A stretch of 41,000 nucleotides of DNA from NCBI GenBank assembly GCA_963575745.1, contig CAUYUJ010014270.1, positions 20,001 through 61,000 of the forward strand. Direction: 5' to 3'. This document shows positions 20,160-30,570 of this stretch, piece after piece. Source of the stretch: Prorocentrum cordatum. Taxonomy: Eukaryota > Sar > Dinophyceae > Prorocentrales > Prorocentraceae. Under the pieces are notes generated by a model. That model was not told where the DNA came from and searched no databases. It saw only the letters and a list, made by a program, of their open reading frames with translations. The translations under genes and the position numbers were made by a program. Numbering within the stretch: the first letter of the stretch is position 1; every line of letters starts with the position of its first letter.

Positions 20160-21295
20160 GACTGGAGGCGACAGTTTCGCAGATCGCAGCCCCACAGGGA
20201 TGGCGAGGTTTCATGGTGGCCCCCGTGGGACACTCCTCCGTTGGACCTCCCAGGAGCCCACGAAAGTGGCGACCGTTTCGCAGATCGCAGCCCCCCAAGG
20301 AACGGTGAGGTCTCATGGTGGTCCCCGTGGGACACCCATCCGCTTGACCTCCCAGGAGCCCACGAAATTGGCGTTTCACAGATCGCAACCCCCCAGGGAC
20401 GGCGAGGTCTCGTGGTGGTCTCCGGAAACACCCCTCCGCTGGACCTCCCAGGAGCCCGCGAACGTGGCGACAGTTTCGCAAATCGCAGACCCCCAGGGAC
20501 GGCGAGGTCTCATGGTGGTTCCCGTGGGACACCCATCCGCTGGACCTCCCAGGAGCCAACGAAAGTGGCGACCGTTTCGCAGAGACACCCCTCCGCTGGA
20601 CCTCCCAGGAGCCCGCGAACGTGGCGACAGTTTCGCAGATCTCAGCCCACCAGGGACGGCGAGGTCTCGTGGTGATCAGCGTGGGACACCCCTCCGCTGG
20701 ACCTCCCAGGAGCCCGCGAACGTGGCGACAGTTTCGCAGATCGCAGGACCCCAGGGACGGCGACGTCTCGTGGTGATCTGCGTGGGACACCCCTCCGCTG
20801 GACCTCCCAGGAGCAGTCTCATGGTGATCTGCGTCGACACCCCTCCGCTGGACCTCCCAGGAGCCCGCGAACGTGGCGACAGTTTCGCAGATCTCAGCCC
20901 ACCAGGGACGGCGAGGTCTCGTGGTGATCAGCGTGGGACACCCCTCCGCTGGACCTCCCAAGAGCCCAAGGAAGTGGTGACCGTTTCGCAGATCTCAGCC
21001 CACCAGGGACGGCGAGGTCTCGTGGTGATCTGCGTGGGACACCCCTCCGCTGGACCTCCCAGGAGCCCGCGAACGTGGAGACAGTTTCGCAGATCGCAGG
21101 CCCCCAGGGACGGCGAGGTCTCGTGGTGATCTGCGTGTGACACACATTCGCTGGACCTCCCAAGAGCCCATGAAAGTGGCGATTATTATTTCGCTGATCG
21201 CAGGCCCCCAGGGACGGCGAGGTCTCGTGGAGATCTGCGTGGGACACCCCTCCACTGGACCTCCAAGGAGCCCACGAAAGTGGCGGCAGTTTCTC
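20160..21295 (+). repeat. ~100-bp satellite, about ten full units plus partial ones
   Basis: Each unit carries GTTTCGCAGATCGCAGCCCC, CAGGGACGGCGAGGTCTCGT, GTGGGACACCCCTCCGCTGG and ACCTCCCAGGAGCCC. GTTTCGCAGAT recurs near 20175, 20275, 20373, 20472, 20630, 20731, 20882, 20983 and 21085. Two units are internally deleted (near 20577 and 20812). The 100-bp period is not a multiple of three, so the long frames that cross it cycle through all phases. Confidence 0.92.
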
Positions 21296-21480
21296 ACACC
21301 GCGGGCACGAGGCAGGAGGCAGAAGGCAGGCGGGAGGAGAGAGGAAGAGGAGGGAGAAGGGCGGAGGCGGGAGGAGGGGGAGGAGGAGGTGGAGACCACA
21401 GTGCTCTGTTCGAAACGAGAACCGAACCAAGAGAGTTCTGGGGAAAAGGAGGAGGAGGAGAAGAAAGAGAGGAGCACTAC

Positions 21481-21628
21481 CAAGCCCGCCGCAAGCTACA
21501 GCAGGGTGCCCGACGCATCTTTACAGATGGGGCGGTCATCGGCGAATGAATGACTGGAGACTGTGGAGCAGCTTGAATCCGTGCTGCCACAACCCAGTGG
21601 CTGAACGACAGCGGGCCACATCCTGAAA
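21481..21628 (+). repeat. ~150-bp duplicated fragment, copy 2
   Basis: Second copy of the fragment at 19195. It reads YQARRKLQQGARRIFTDGAV in frame and then reaches a stop; the CCHNP.AERQRATS ending survives in another frame. Both copies are flanked by GGA-rich tracts. Confidence 0.7.
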
Positions 21629-22236
21629 GTGAGGAGGAGGGAAGGAGGAGGAGGAGGAGGAGGAGGAGGAAGAGAAGGAGAACGAGGAGGAAGAAAAAGA
21701 GGAGGAGTAGGAGGACGAGACAGGGAGGAGAGACCTGGGCTCGGTGGGCAGAGGCTGGACGAGGTCCTGGGCCGAGAGTGGCCCCCGTCGCACAGAACTC
21801 CTGATCGCTGCACGCGGCACCCCGTCACAGCGCTGCAGCAGGCCAGCCGACCAGGATGCGGGCGCCCGGCGGCGCCCCACAAGCGCGGGGAGCATCATAG
21901 GGGGCGCCCCGGCGGGCCTCGGGCCACGGCAGGACCCACGGCACACCGCACGCCTCGAGCTCCATGCCCGAGCCCACCCGGGACTACAGCAGAAGGAGGA
22001 ACGAAGCCCCTTTTCTCTAAGTAACCCTAGGAAATCCGAGGGAACACCAGGGGGGTTCGCCGCCAAAAAGGCAGCGGAACGCATGCAGACCGAAGAAACG
22101 ACCGAATCCCTTTTGAAAAATAAGTGCTCCTGATTAAAGCCAGACCCTGTACAGTGGAGATCGGTCCACAAGAAACCTTACAAAAGAAACCTCACCCTGA
22201 GACCCCAGGACGTCGATTTTTGTTGGTGTGGGGACG
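21629..22236. other. Intergenic DNA
   Basis: Begins with a (GGA)n tract (about 21629-21720). The following GC-rich part has no convincing exon. Confidence 0.5.
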
Positions 22237-22515
22237 TCACGCCTTCCATCGCAAAACCTTCGAAACCCAAGAAACCCATGGCACCCTGGAGGCAAGCAGG
22301 GCGTCTCTTGGCATGGGCCCCCACTGTAAGTGCATCTTCTCCCTCGGTGCCTTCCGAGCGCATCTGCTCGCCTCGCCCTTCCGCCACCCGGCGCACTCCG
22401 TCGTCACGTTCCGGGTCAGACGCTCCTTCGCCGTGGCCCCGCACTGCCAGCAGAAATACAGTCGGGGCGTTGACCTAAGGAACCCTAAATAAGGAACGAG
22501 GCCCCTATTTTCCAT
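22237..22515 (-). pseudogene. Possible gene fragment with a Cys-rich motif
   Basis: The minus strand reads LYFCWQCGATAKERLTRNVT followed by TECAGW and EKMHLQWGP. The CxxCG...L...C pattern looks like a short zinc-finger-like segment. It starts next to a TTAG|GTCAAC acceptor-like site at the edge of the inverted-repeat element at 22456-22638. No continuation was found, so I treat it as a fragment of unknown identity. Confidence 0.3.
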
Positions 22516-22638
22516 AAGTTGAACTTCGATTTCATATCGAAAAACCTAAGGACAACCTGAGGCAAGCTGCGAAACAATTAAGGAACACGGAGCCCCTCCC
22601 CAATGAAAAGGGTTCCTTCTTCAGCGCCCCGACTGTAT
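22456..22638. mobile_element. Inverted-repeat element I
   Basis: Terminal repeats ATACAGTCGGGGCG...AAGGAACCC (left, from 22456) and GGGTTCCTT...CGCCCCGACTGTAT (right, to 22638). Inside, TAAGGAAC..GGCCCC recurs as a direct repeat. Non-coding, MITE-like. Confidence 0.7.
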
Positions 22639-22894
22639 CCGCGTTCCTGATCAGCCTACGAGGTGCGACGGGCGGCTCGACGTTCTTTTCGGCACCAGGC
22701 TTCTCCTTCCAGTCGTCGGTGTCGTTCTCGCCTCCCCCTCAGGGTTCGTCATGGTCGGGGCATCATGGCATTGACTCAACCACCACCTCGCCATTCGTCC
22801 TTTCTGTCGCTAGCAGATCGTCTGCTTGCAGACCTGGCAACTCCACACCCCGTTCTTGCTCGTCAGCTGACGCGGCGAACGTCTGATCAACCCC
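22639..22894. other. Intergenic DNA
   Basis: No gene or repeat recognised. Confidence 0.45.
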
Positions 22895-23640
22895 TTGCTT
22901 ATCAATGGCGCAAAGCAATCCAAAGCAAGAAAACGTAACGCAACGCAATGCAATTCAACGCAAGGCAAAGCAACGCAATGCAAAGCAACGCAAAGCAAAG
23001 CAAAGCAATGCAACGCAATGCACAGCGAGGCCATGAAAAGCAATGCAAAGCAAGACAACGCAACACAGAGCAATGCGAAGCAATGAAATGCAACACAGTG
23101 CAAAGCAAGGAATGGCAATGCAACGTACAGTCACGCAAAGACACGACAAGGCAAATTAGCGAACGGTAAAGCAACGCAAACCAAGGCAAACTCGCAATGC
23201 CAAACATATCAAAGCAACGCAATGCAATGCAAAGCAATGCAAAGCAAAGCAAAACACTGCAAAGCAAGGAAAGGCAATGCACTGCAAAGCACTGCAGATA
23301 AATGCAATGCAAAGCAAGGCAAGCCAACGTAAGACGAAGCACTGTACATAAATGTCAAGCTATGTATAGCAGCGTAACATCATGAAAAGCAGCGAACAGC
23401 AACGCAAAGCAATGCCATGCAAAGCAACGCAAGATCGCACAAACAAAGGCAACGCGCCGCTATGCAAAACAACGCAAAGCAGTGCAAAGCATTGCAGATC
23501 AAGGCACAGCAAGACAACGCGTTGCAAAGTCATGCAAATCAATGCAGAGCGATGCAAGAGAACGCAAAGCAACACAGAGCGAGGCAAAGCACCGCAGTGC
23601 AGAGCAATGCAAAACAGCGCAAAGCATTGTAAGTGGTGCA
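22895..23640 (+). repeat. (GCAAN)n pentamer-type tract
   Basis: About 740 bp built from GCAAA, GCAAC, GCAAT and GCACA words, with an underlying 5-bp rhythm broken by occasional 4-6 bp steps. Minus-strand frames read as repeated LHCFAL and CVALHC peptides, which only reflect the repeat. Confidence 0.9.
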
Positions 23641-23841
23641 ATCTAACGGCGGCGACGAGGCGGCGACGAGGGGGCGACGGGGCGATATAGCCGCCAGGCC
23701 TGCACGCAGACCCAGACGACGAGCGGCGACGAGGCGGCGACGGGGCGGCGACGGCGCCTGCATAGCCGCCAGACTGGCATGTCCAGCTCCCCAGAAAGCA
23801 AATACGAGCCCAGGAGTGCAAGCTCTGTTTGGGGAAAGACA
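23641..23841 (+). repeat. GGCGACGAGGCGGCGAC repeats and spacer
   Basis: Two blocks of GGCGACGAGG/GGCGACGGGG words, each followed by ATAGCCGCCAG (near 23687 and 23764): a direct duplication of ~75 bp. Then a spacer carrying GAGTGCAAG...TGGGGAA, which recurs on the far side of the element at 23842. Confidence 0.65.
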
Positions 23842-24015
23842 CATCGGGGATGGACAGAACCCACTTTCGTAAAACGTGGTTTCGCGAAAACGACCTCGGG
23901 CCCAAGCCTGGCGGGCGCAAGCCTGGAGAATGACGACCGCGGCACCCTCTCGAGAACCGAAAACGACAGTTCACTGATCGACGCGTCAGGGTGGGGGTTC
24001 TGTCCAACCCCGATG
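23842..24015. mobile_element. MITE-like element, family C, complete copy
   Basis: Terminal inverted repeats CATCGGGGATGGACAGAACC and GGTTCTGTCCAACCCCGATG, nearly perfect over 22 bp. The 174-bp element has no coding capacity. The flanks show a diverged direct repeat (GAGTGCAAGCTCTG...TTGGGGAA left, GAGTGCAAGTACTG...TGGGGGAA right). A left-half copy is at 5079-5190. Confidence 0.85.
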
Positions 24016-24245
24016 TTAGGGCAAGAGATACGCGCCCCTGAGTGCAAGTACTGCTGGGGGAATCAGAACCCTCGAGCGAGACGCTGCCAGGGCAAATCGC
24101 CACGCACGGAGAGCAAGATCCGCCCGACGTTCAGGTCCGCCGCTCGCGGCCCTCGGGGCGCCCCTCCCCCCGACCCCTCGCTCTTCTCCGCAACTGCGGG
24201 GGCTGTGGCATTTGCCCCCCCACCACCACCCAGGGCCCGAATTTG
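24016..24245. other. Intergenic DNA
   Basis: Carries the right flank repeat of element C and a GC-rich stretch. No gene. Confidence 0.45.
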
Positions 24246-24484
24246 AGCAAGGACCGACCGGCCCCACATTCCTACAGGCCTACCACGATAAATATATTCT
24301 TAGAACCCGAAGCTGTTCTGAGAACAGAAACAAGCTTCCGAGAGCATGAGACCGATGTGTTAAAAAAGACAGCCCCAGCCCGAGAGGCTCTGCGCAAGAG
24401 CATCTCGCAGAAACCACGGGCGAGGTCCTCAGAACACTGTGGTGGTGGGCCTGTTATAAGCACGCCCGGACGCTCCGCCACTGC
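24246..24484. mobile_element. MITE-like element, family B, copy 2
   Basis: Left arm GCAAGGACCGACCG...CAGGCCTACCACGA...TTCTTAGAACCC; right arm GAGGTCCTCAGAACACTG...GGTGGGCCTG...CCGCCACTGC. The same layout as copies 1 and 3, with different interior sequence. Confidence 0.75.
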
Positions 24485-24760
24485 GGGAACCGTAACCCAG
24501 GGCCCGAACATAGATGCCCGCATCCGCCGCCCCCCGAGGCCCCCGAGGAGGAGGAGGAGGAGGAGGAGAAGAGGCCGAGGAGGAGGAGGAGGAGGAGGAG
24601 GAGGAGGAGCCCTGGGCGGTGCTTCTGGCCAAGCCCCAACGGTGCACCGCCGCGCCTCCAGGGGCAGGGGCGCGTGCGCAGGAGGGTGGCCCTGGATCGC
24701 ACGCACCACCTCGGACTCGGCCCCCGCCCCCTCCCCTGGAGGCCTCCCATTGCCAGCCTC
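24485..24760. other. Spacer with (GGA)n tract
   Basis: GGA triplets at about 24545-24608. The remainder is GC-rich with no gene. Confidence 0.55.
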
Positions 24761-24896
24761 GAACGTATCCCTATCCCTAAGATTGACACGCCAAAAGGCG
24801 ATGACAATCTTAGGGATTCGCCCACAAAAAATAAGGGAATCCCTAAGATTGGCATCGTGATGAGGAGGTGCCCAGCATAGGGATAGGGATATGTTC
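24761..24896. mobile_element. Inverted-repeat element F
   Basis: Ends GAACGTATCCCTATCCCTA and ATAGGGATAGGGATATGTTC pair almost perfectly. Inside is a second inverted pair, CCCTAAGATTG/CAATCTTAGGG, and a third copy of CCCTAAGATTG. 136 bp, non-coding. Confidence 0.8.
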
Positions 24897-24926
24897 CAGG
24901 CTAGTAATCACAGGTGGGGTCCGCGC

Positions 24927-25094
24927 CGATGGGGTCGGAGGATCGCGCCGCATCGCCGATGCATCGGCGACGCATCGGCGATGCATTGGCGCCGTCGACG
25001 AGAACTGGCGCCGTCGGCGTGGCGAAAGTCGGGCTCATCATCGAGCCACATCGCCGATGCATCGGCGCTGCGGCGCGATCCTCCGAGCTCATCG
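24927..25094. mobile_element. Inverted-repeat element G
   Basis: ~43-bp arms containing GGAGGATCGCGCCGCA and CGCCGATGCATCGGCG pair with the right arm ending GCGGCGCGATCCTCCGAGC. The GATGCATCGGCG core is itself palindromic and recurs between the arms. 168 bp, non-coding. Confidence 0.8.
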
Positions 25095-25106
25095 AAGCCA
25101 TCCATG

Positions 25107-25521
25107 TGGAGGTCGGAAAGGGGTGTGGCAGAAAGGGGTATGGTGCCAAATCGTGGATGTGGCGATGCTACCTGCGATAGATGACATCGCCAGATTCCCC
25201 TTTTACCTAAAAATGAGCACCACTTTCGATGACCCAGAAGGGGGTCCAGCTGCCAGGGCCTGGGGTGGTGCATTAGATTTTAGGCAATAGTCTTGCAAAT
25301 GTACTGCGCCGGAGAATTGTATTGCATTGTATTGCAACTAGTGCACTGCACGCGAAAATCCAGCAATACACTTCTGCCCCTGAATGTCTTGCACGCCCCA
25401 CATGCACTGCGACCCCACGAATCCATTGCACCAAATCTATTGCACCACCCCCTCGTCGCTGGACCCCCTTCTGGGCCAACCCGAACCAAACCCTTTACAC
25501 CATACCCCTTTCCTACCTCCA
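25107..25521. mobile_element. Long foldback element H
   Basis: The two halves are imperfect reverse complements over roughly 170-200 bp: TGGAGGTCGGAAAGGGGTGT left against CCATACCCCTTTCCTACCTCCA right, CCAGAAGGGGGTCCAGC against GCTGGACCCCCTTCTGG, and GGTGGTGCA against TGCACCACC. The centre is rich in ATTGCATTG words. 415 bp, non-coding. Confidence 0.75.
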
Positions 25522-25546
25522 GAAACCAGGAGGCCCAGCGCATTGA

Positions 25547-25771
25547 GCAGGGACCGACCGTCCCGGCATTCCTATTGTCCTACCACGAAATGTTCATAGA
25601 ACCCAAAAATGCTCCAAGCACAAAAGCAATCTTCTTAGAACATAAACCCAATGTGTTCGAACACGACAGACCCGGCCAGAAATGTTCTAAGAGCATCTCG
25701 TGCAGACCACAAAAGGCTCTTAGAGCATTGTTTGGTAGGGCTGTAGGAGAGCCAGGACGCTTCGCCACTGC
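25547..25771. mobile_element. MITE-like element, family B, copy 3
   Basis: Left arm GCAGGGACCGACCGTCCC...CCTACCACGAAATGTTC; right arm GCTCTTAGAGCATTG...GGTAGGGCTG...GACGCTTCGCCACTGC. The last ~25 bp of the right arm (GAGCCAGGACGCTTCGCC...) recurs at 25942-25966, just beyond the adjoining family A element. Confidence 0.8.
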
Positions 25772-25774
25772 TTT

Positions 25775-25932
25775 CAAGTCGGGCCTGTCCCTCTACAGGG
25801 GGAATCTCCAAAAATCGTCAAACAATAGTCTGGGGACTATTCCTTCAATTTGATTCGACCATGTTGGAATATGTTTCGGGTATTTTGCATCTTTCGTCGA
25901 AGATCCCCCTGCAGGGGGACACGCCCGACTTG
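25775..25932. mobile_element. MITE-like element, family A, copy 2
   Basis: Ends CAAGTCGGGCCTGTCC and GGACACGCCCGACTTG; inner arms CTCTACAGGGGGA and CCCCCTGCAGGGG. 158 bp, non-coding. Lies three bases beyond family B copy 3, between two copies of GAGCCAGGACGCTTCGCC. Confidence 0.85.
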
Positions 25933-26074
25933 ACAATAGGCGAGCCAGGACGCTTCGCCACTGCTTGAGCGCCTCGGGCTCGGCCCCCGCCCTCTCCCCG
26001 AGGATTCATATATTGGCCAGAAATATAAGGAAAGCCAGACAGTCCGAGAACAGCCACTGTACTGTAGTATTACC

Positions 26075-27380
<1,306 letters not shown>

Positions 27381-27543
27381 CTGAAGTCGGACATGTCCCT
27401 CTACAGGAGTAGTTCAGAACAGTAAAAACATTGTCTGGGGACTGGTGTTCGTCTTTGTGAGCTATGTTTGGACATGTCTTGGTTGTTGCTTACTTTCCTT
27501 CAAGATCCGCCTGTGATTAGTAGGACCTGCCCGACCTGAAAGG
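27381..27543. mobile_element. MITE-like element, family A, copy 3
   Basis: Ends TGAAGTCGGACATGTCC and GGACCTGCCCGACCTG, inner CTCTACAGGAG. Interior GTCTGGGGACT is shared with copy 2. Boundaries within a few bases. Confidence 0.75.
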
Positions 27544-27802
27544 AATCACTACGGGACGTTCCTGGCCGGTCTAAGTCCTCGGGGGCCTCTGCCGGGCCCC
27601 TGGGCCGTCAAAACAAGGGCTGGGGACCAGAAGCCCCGTCCCAGGGAAGCGGCCCGGGCCTGCCCCACCACGCCACGCACGTGACGACCCCCTTTCTTGC
27701 ACTGCTCCACCGGAGCCCTGGCCGCTGCGCGCCGCCACGAGACCTGCAGTGGTCTGCCAGGGCCGCCTTCCGCGCCCCTCCCTCCGCGGCAGCCTGCTAT
27801 TC
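27544..27802. other. Spacer between two family A elements
   Basis: GC-rich, no gene recognised. Confidence 0.45.
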
Positions 27803-27960
27803 TTAAGTCGGGCATGTCCTCCTACAGGCGGATCTTGGGAAGAACAACGTAACAGTGGCAAAACATCTTCAAACGTAGCCACGAGCACGGACAAACGTCA
27901 CCGGACTATTCTGCGACTGCTTTCGAATACTCCTCCTGCAAATGGGACATGCCCGATTTA
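27803..27960. mobile_element. MITE-like element, family A, copy 4
   Basis: Ends TTAAGTCGGGCATGTCC and GGGACATGCCCGATTTA, inner CTCCTACAGGCGG and CTCCTCCTGCA. 158 bp, non-coding. Confidence 0.85.
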
Positions 27961-29229
27961 CTCCTATGCACCTTTGCCTTCTCTCCTGCGGTGCAGCGGC
28001 CTGCTGCACCGTCAGCCTGTGCCTGTGTATGGGGTTGAAGTACAAGGGTGCAGAACCCCTGGTCCGTTGGTAGAGAGAGGGAGGGATAGATGGATATCTT
28101 TCCCTCCCACGCGATCAAGGTACGATCGCTCCAACTCAGTACCTGAGCCCAAACGGCCAGGTGCGGGAGAGGTAAGGATAAGGAGTATATATGAGGGTAC
28201 TACACGGGTTCCTTCCACACCCCCCGTCCCGAATCCCGCCCGTGAAGGCAGGGCTCGGGAACAGAGGATAGGAATCCGTAACCTCTGAACTCCTTTAGTC
28301 CTTAAGTCAGAAAGGCAGCTGAGGCTTAAAAACAGCGAAGCCACAGCTGCAAAGTGAGGTAAGAAGAGATACCCAAAGTCCCCCTTTCATCCCCAGGCGC
28401 ACTTTGGCGCCCCCTCGGTGCGCCCCCCCAGAACGCTTCGGCACTCGAGGGAGGGGAAGAATGAGACAAGGGTAGGCGGAGAAAGTAGATCTGAGCATTA
28501 AGGCAACATGCAATCTGCCTCGCAAGATTTGCGAGGCAGGTGTTGCCACCAGCAAGCAGATTATTCTCGACGCAATATTGTTCAAATGGGTAAAATATGC
28601 ATGCTAAGATCGTGTTGACGAACACGATTCTGAAAAGAAACGCAAATCTGTGTGAAGCAAGTGTCTGGCCAGACAAGATGTCGTGTTGATGAACACGAAG
28701 AGAGATGTATAAAAATCTGTTTGGCGACTCCCGTTGGCGTTGCTCCTTAGGAGGCTGCCTCGGTGATCGCAAAAGGCATATATATGTGTGTACGGCCACT
28801 TGTTGGAATGATTGAAGTGGTCTAAAAGAAAATATTAGCCACCGCTCAAGGCGAACTTTGATGAAAGGAAGTTCTGCTCTTGAGCAGTGGGCCCTGCGGC
28901 CGACTCACTACGCGTCGCCGTCCTTTTGACAGTTATATTCGGGCCTGTAGTGGGGTCTCGGGTTGATGGATTTTGATGGGTGGAGCCGTTGTCGATCTTT
29001 GGTGGCTGCAGAATTCGCGATTTCCACGTCGAAAATCGTTGATGGACGGCCGTTTCGCGATTTTCAGAAAGAAAATTATTGATCAACCAACGTTTTCTTG
29101 TCGGGGCGCAAACAGCCAAAATGAAATTTGTTGATGGCATCGACCCGAGAGATGTCATTTCGCGAGTTTCAATTGTCTCCCCCTTGTTTCGTTGCTCGTG
29201 CGCAATATGCACGGCCGACAATCCATAGC
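27961..29229. other. Intergenic DNA without recognised gene
   Basis: Less GC-rich and less repetitive than its surroundings. Holds the hairpin at 28502-28547, two copies of a TCGTGTTGAYGAACACGA hairpin (near 28609 and 28680), a TGTCTGGCCAGACA palindrome near 28661, and a loose ~45-bp duplication with TTTCGCGATTTTC around 29010-29090. No protein-like exon seen. Confidence 0.5.
28502..28547. other. Strong hairpin, possible structured RNA
   Basis: CTGCCTCGCAA at 28515-28525, a GAT loop, and TTGCGAGGCAG at 28529-28539 form an 11-bp perfect stem. Outside it GGCAAC and GTTGCC can pair across an uneven internal loop. No RNA family identified. Confidence 0.45.
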
Positions 29230-29860
29230 ATCCGTCGACGATGCACCCGAGGGCCCAAGTGGATACCCTGCGCAGCTGTCGCGGTGTCGGGGCGCCGTCG
29301 CGCCATGGCGTCGCGGCGTCGCGTCGCCGCGGCGGCGTGGGGGGGGCGAATGCGGGGGGCCAACGCCTTGCATGGATGTCGCGGTGTCACGATGTCGCGG
29401 CGTCGCTGCGCTACGGCGCCCCACGGGGACGAAGGCGGATTGGGCGACAGCCCTACGTTGGGGGGCCTTCGGCGGAGGAAGCGATGGCCTCATGTGACCA
29501 AGGCCAAGACGGGCCCTAGCAACCTAGAGCACCCTGAGCCCAGAGGGAACCCCATGGGACTCTGGGGAACCCAAGGCCCTGGAACCTTGCGGCCCCCGAA
29601 ACACCGCCCATTTCGGCGCGCCCGTCACGCGGATCGCGGGGTCTGGCGGGAGGAAGAGCCGAAAGCGTAGGACATGGGCTGGAGCCTGCAGGAAACTGAG
29701 TTTCGGAGGCAGGCCTGGTCGGGCGAGGCCGATCCCACCCGACCGCCTTGCCAGGCCGCTTGGCTCAGCATGGCGGCCAGGCGGGCCCCCCTCCTACCCG
29801 CCTCCTTCCACCCGAGTCTGCGGGGCGTGGGTCGCTCACTTTTTGCGGTTGCATCCAAGG
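29230..29860 (+). repeat. Dispersed compound repeat, copy 1
   Basis: A GTCGCGGCGTCGC-rich part (about 29270-29425) followed by ~400 bp with GTCACGCGGATCG, GGTCTGGCGG, GAGGCCGATCCC, CCGCCTTGCCAGGCCGCTTGG, TCCTACCCGCC and GCGGGGCGT in order. The same order recurs at 40230-40945. No coding evidence. Confidence 0.8.
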
Positions 29861-30289
29861 GAGCCGCGTGGATGCCACCGCTGGCAAGCCTTGTTCGGAG
29901 CCCCATCGAGGCCTTAGGACTTCTGAGAGCCCCGCGGGGGCCCAGCTCGAGTAAATCGGGGCCCACAGGCGCACGTCTGGGGGCATATAGGCGCCTTAGT
30001 CGGGCCGTTGGTAGGGGGCGCTGCGGGGTGACCCCAAGGAATGCCCGCAGGTGCCCCCACGGACCACACCAGTTGCAACTACTCAGTTGGAGGCCCCTTC
30101 GAAGGCTATCGCGGGCAGCCATTCGGAACGCTTTTCGGTGAACCTTCGGGCCCCAGACGCGGCCCCAACTAGAACCCGAAAGGGCCAGATAAGCCACAGC
30201 AAGGCAAGGTGTGGACCCAAAAAACCGCCGAATGAATGCACCACATAGCCAGATTGTAATGAACCCATGGTGCGATGTCCAAGTAGGGA
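29861..30289. other. Intergenic DNA
   Basis: GC-rich. A minus-strand frame spans it without any recognisable domain. Nothing supported. Confidence 0.45.
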
Positions 30290-30570
30290 TGGTGCACTGT
30301 TTGGGGCACTCCTGGAGCCCGACTGGGGCATCTCTGGGCCTCACTGGGGCCCTCGGCGGAGGGGGCGAAAGCCCTGCGTGACCAACGGCGCGGAAAGCCT
30401 TGGGCCCAGAGCACCCTGCTGAGCCCAAAGGGGTGCCCCGAGGCTCTGGGGGACCATTGGGCCTTGAAGCCCTGGGGCCCCTGAGACACCACCAAACTCG
30501 GCACGCCCCTCGCGCGGATCGCGGGGCAGGTGGGCGCGGGCCGACGGCCTCCAATATATGGTGTCTGGGG
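30290..30570 (+). repeat. Dispersed compound repeat, partial copy 2
   Basis: Shares GCCTTCGGCGG-like, AGAGCACCCTG, GAGCCCA.AGGG, CTCTGGGG and CGCGGATCGCGGGG in order with 29450-29650. Confidence 0.65.

Noticed and set aside
20200-21129. 309-codon plus-strand frame over the satellite
   Set aside because: The 100-bp unit has few stops in any phase, so frames on both strands remain open. The peptide changes phase from unit to unit.
23640-24100. Minus-strand frame reading GGYAGAVAAPSPPRR
   Set aside because: Follows the GGCGAC repeats and the family C element; no domain.
28850-28862. GCTCAAGG as a second DinoSL relic
   Set aside because: Only the last eight bases match; the rest of the leader is absent.
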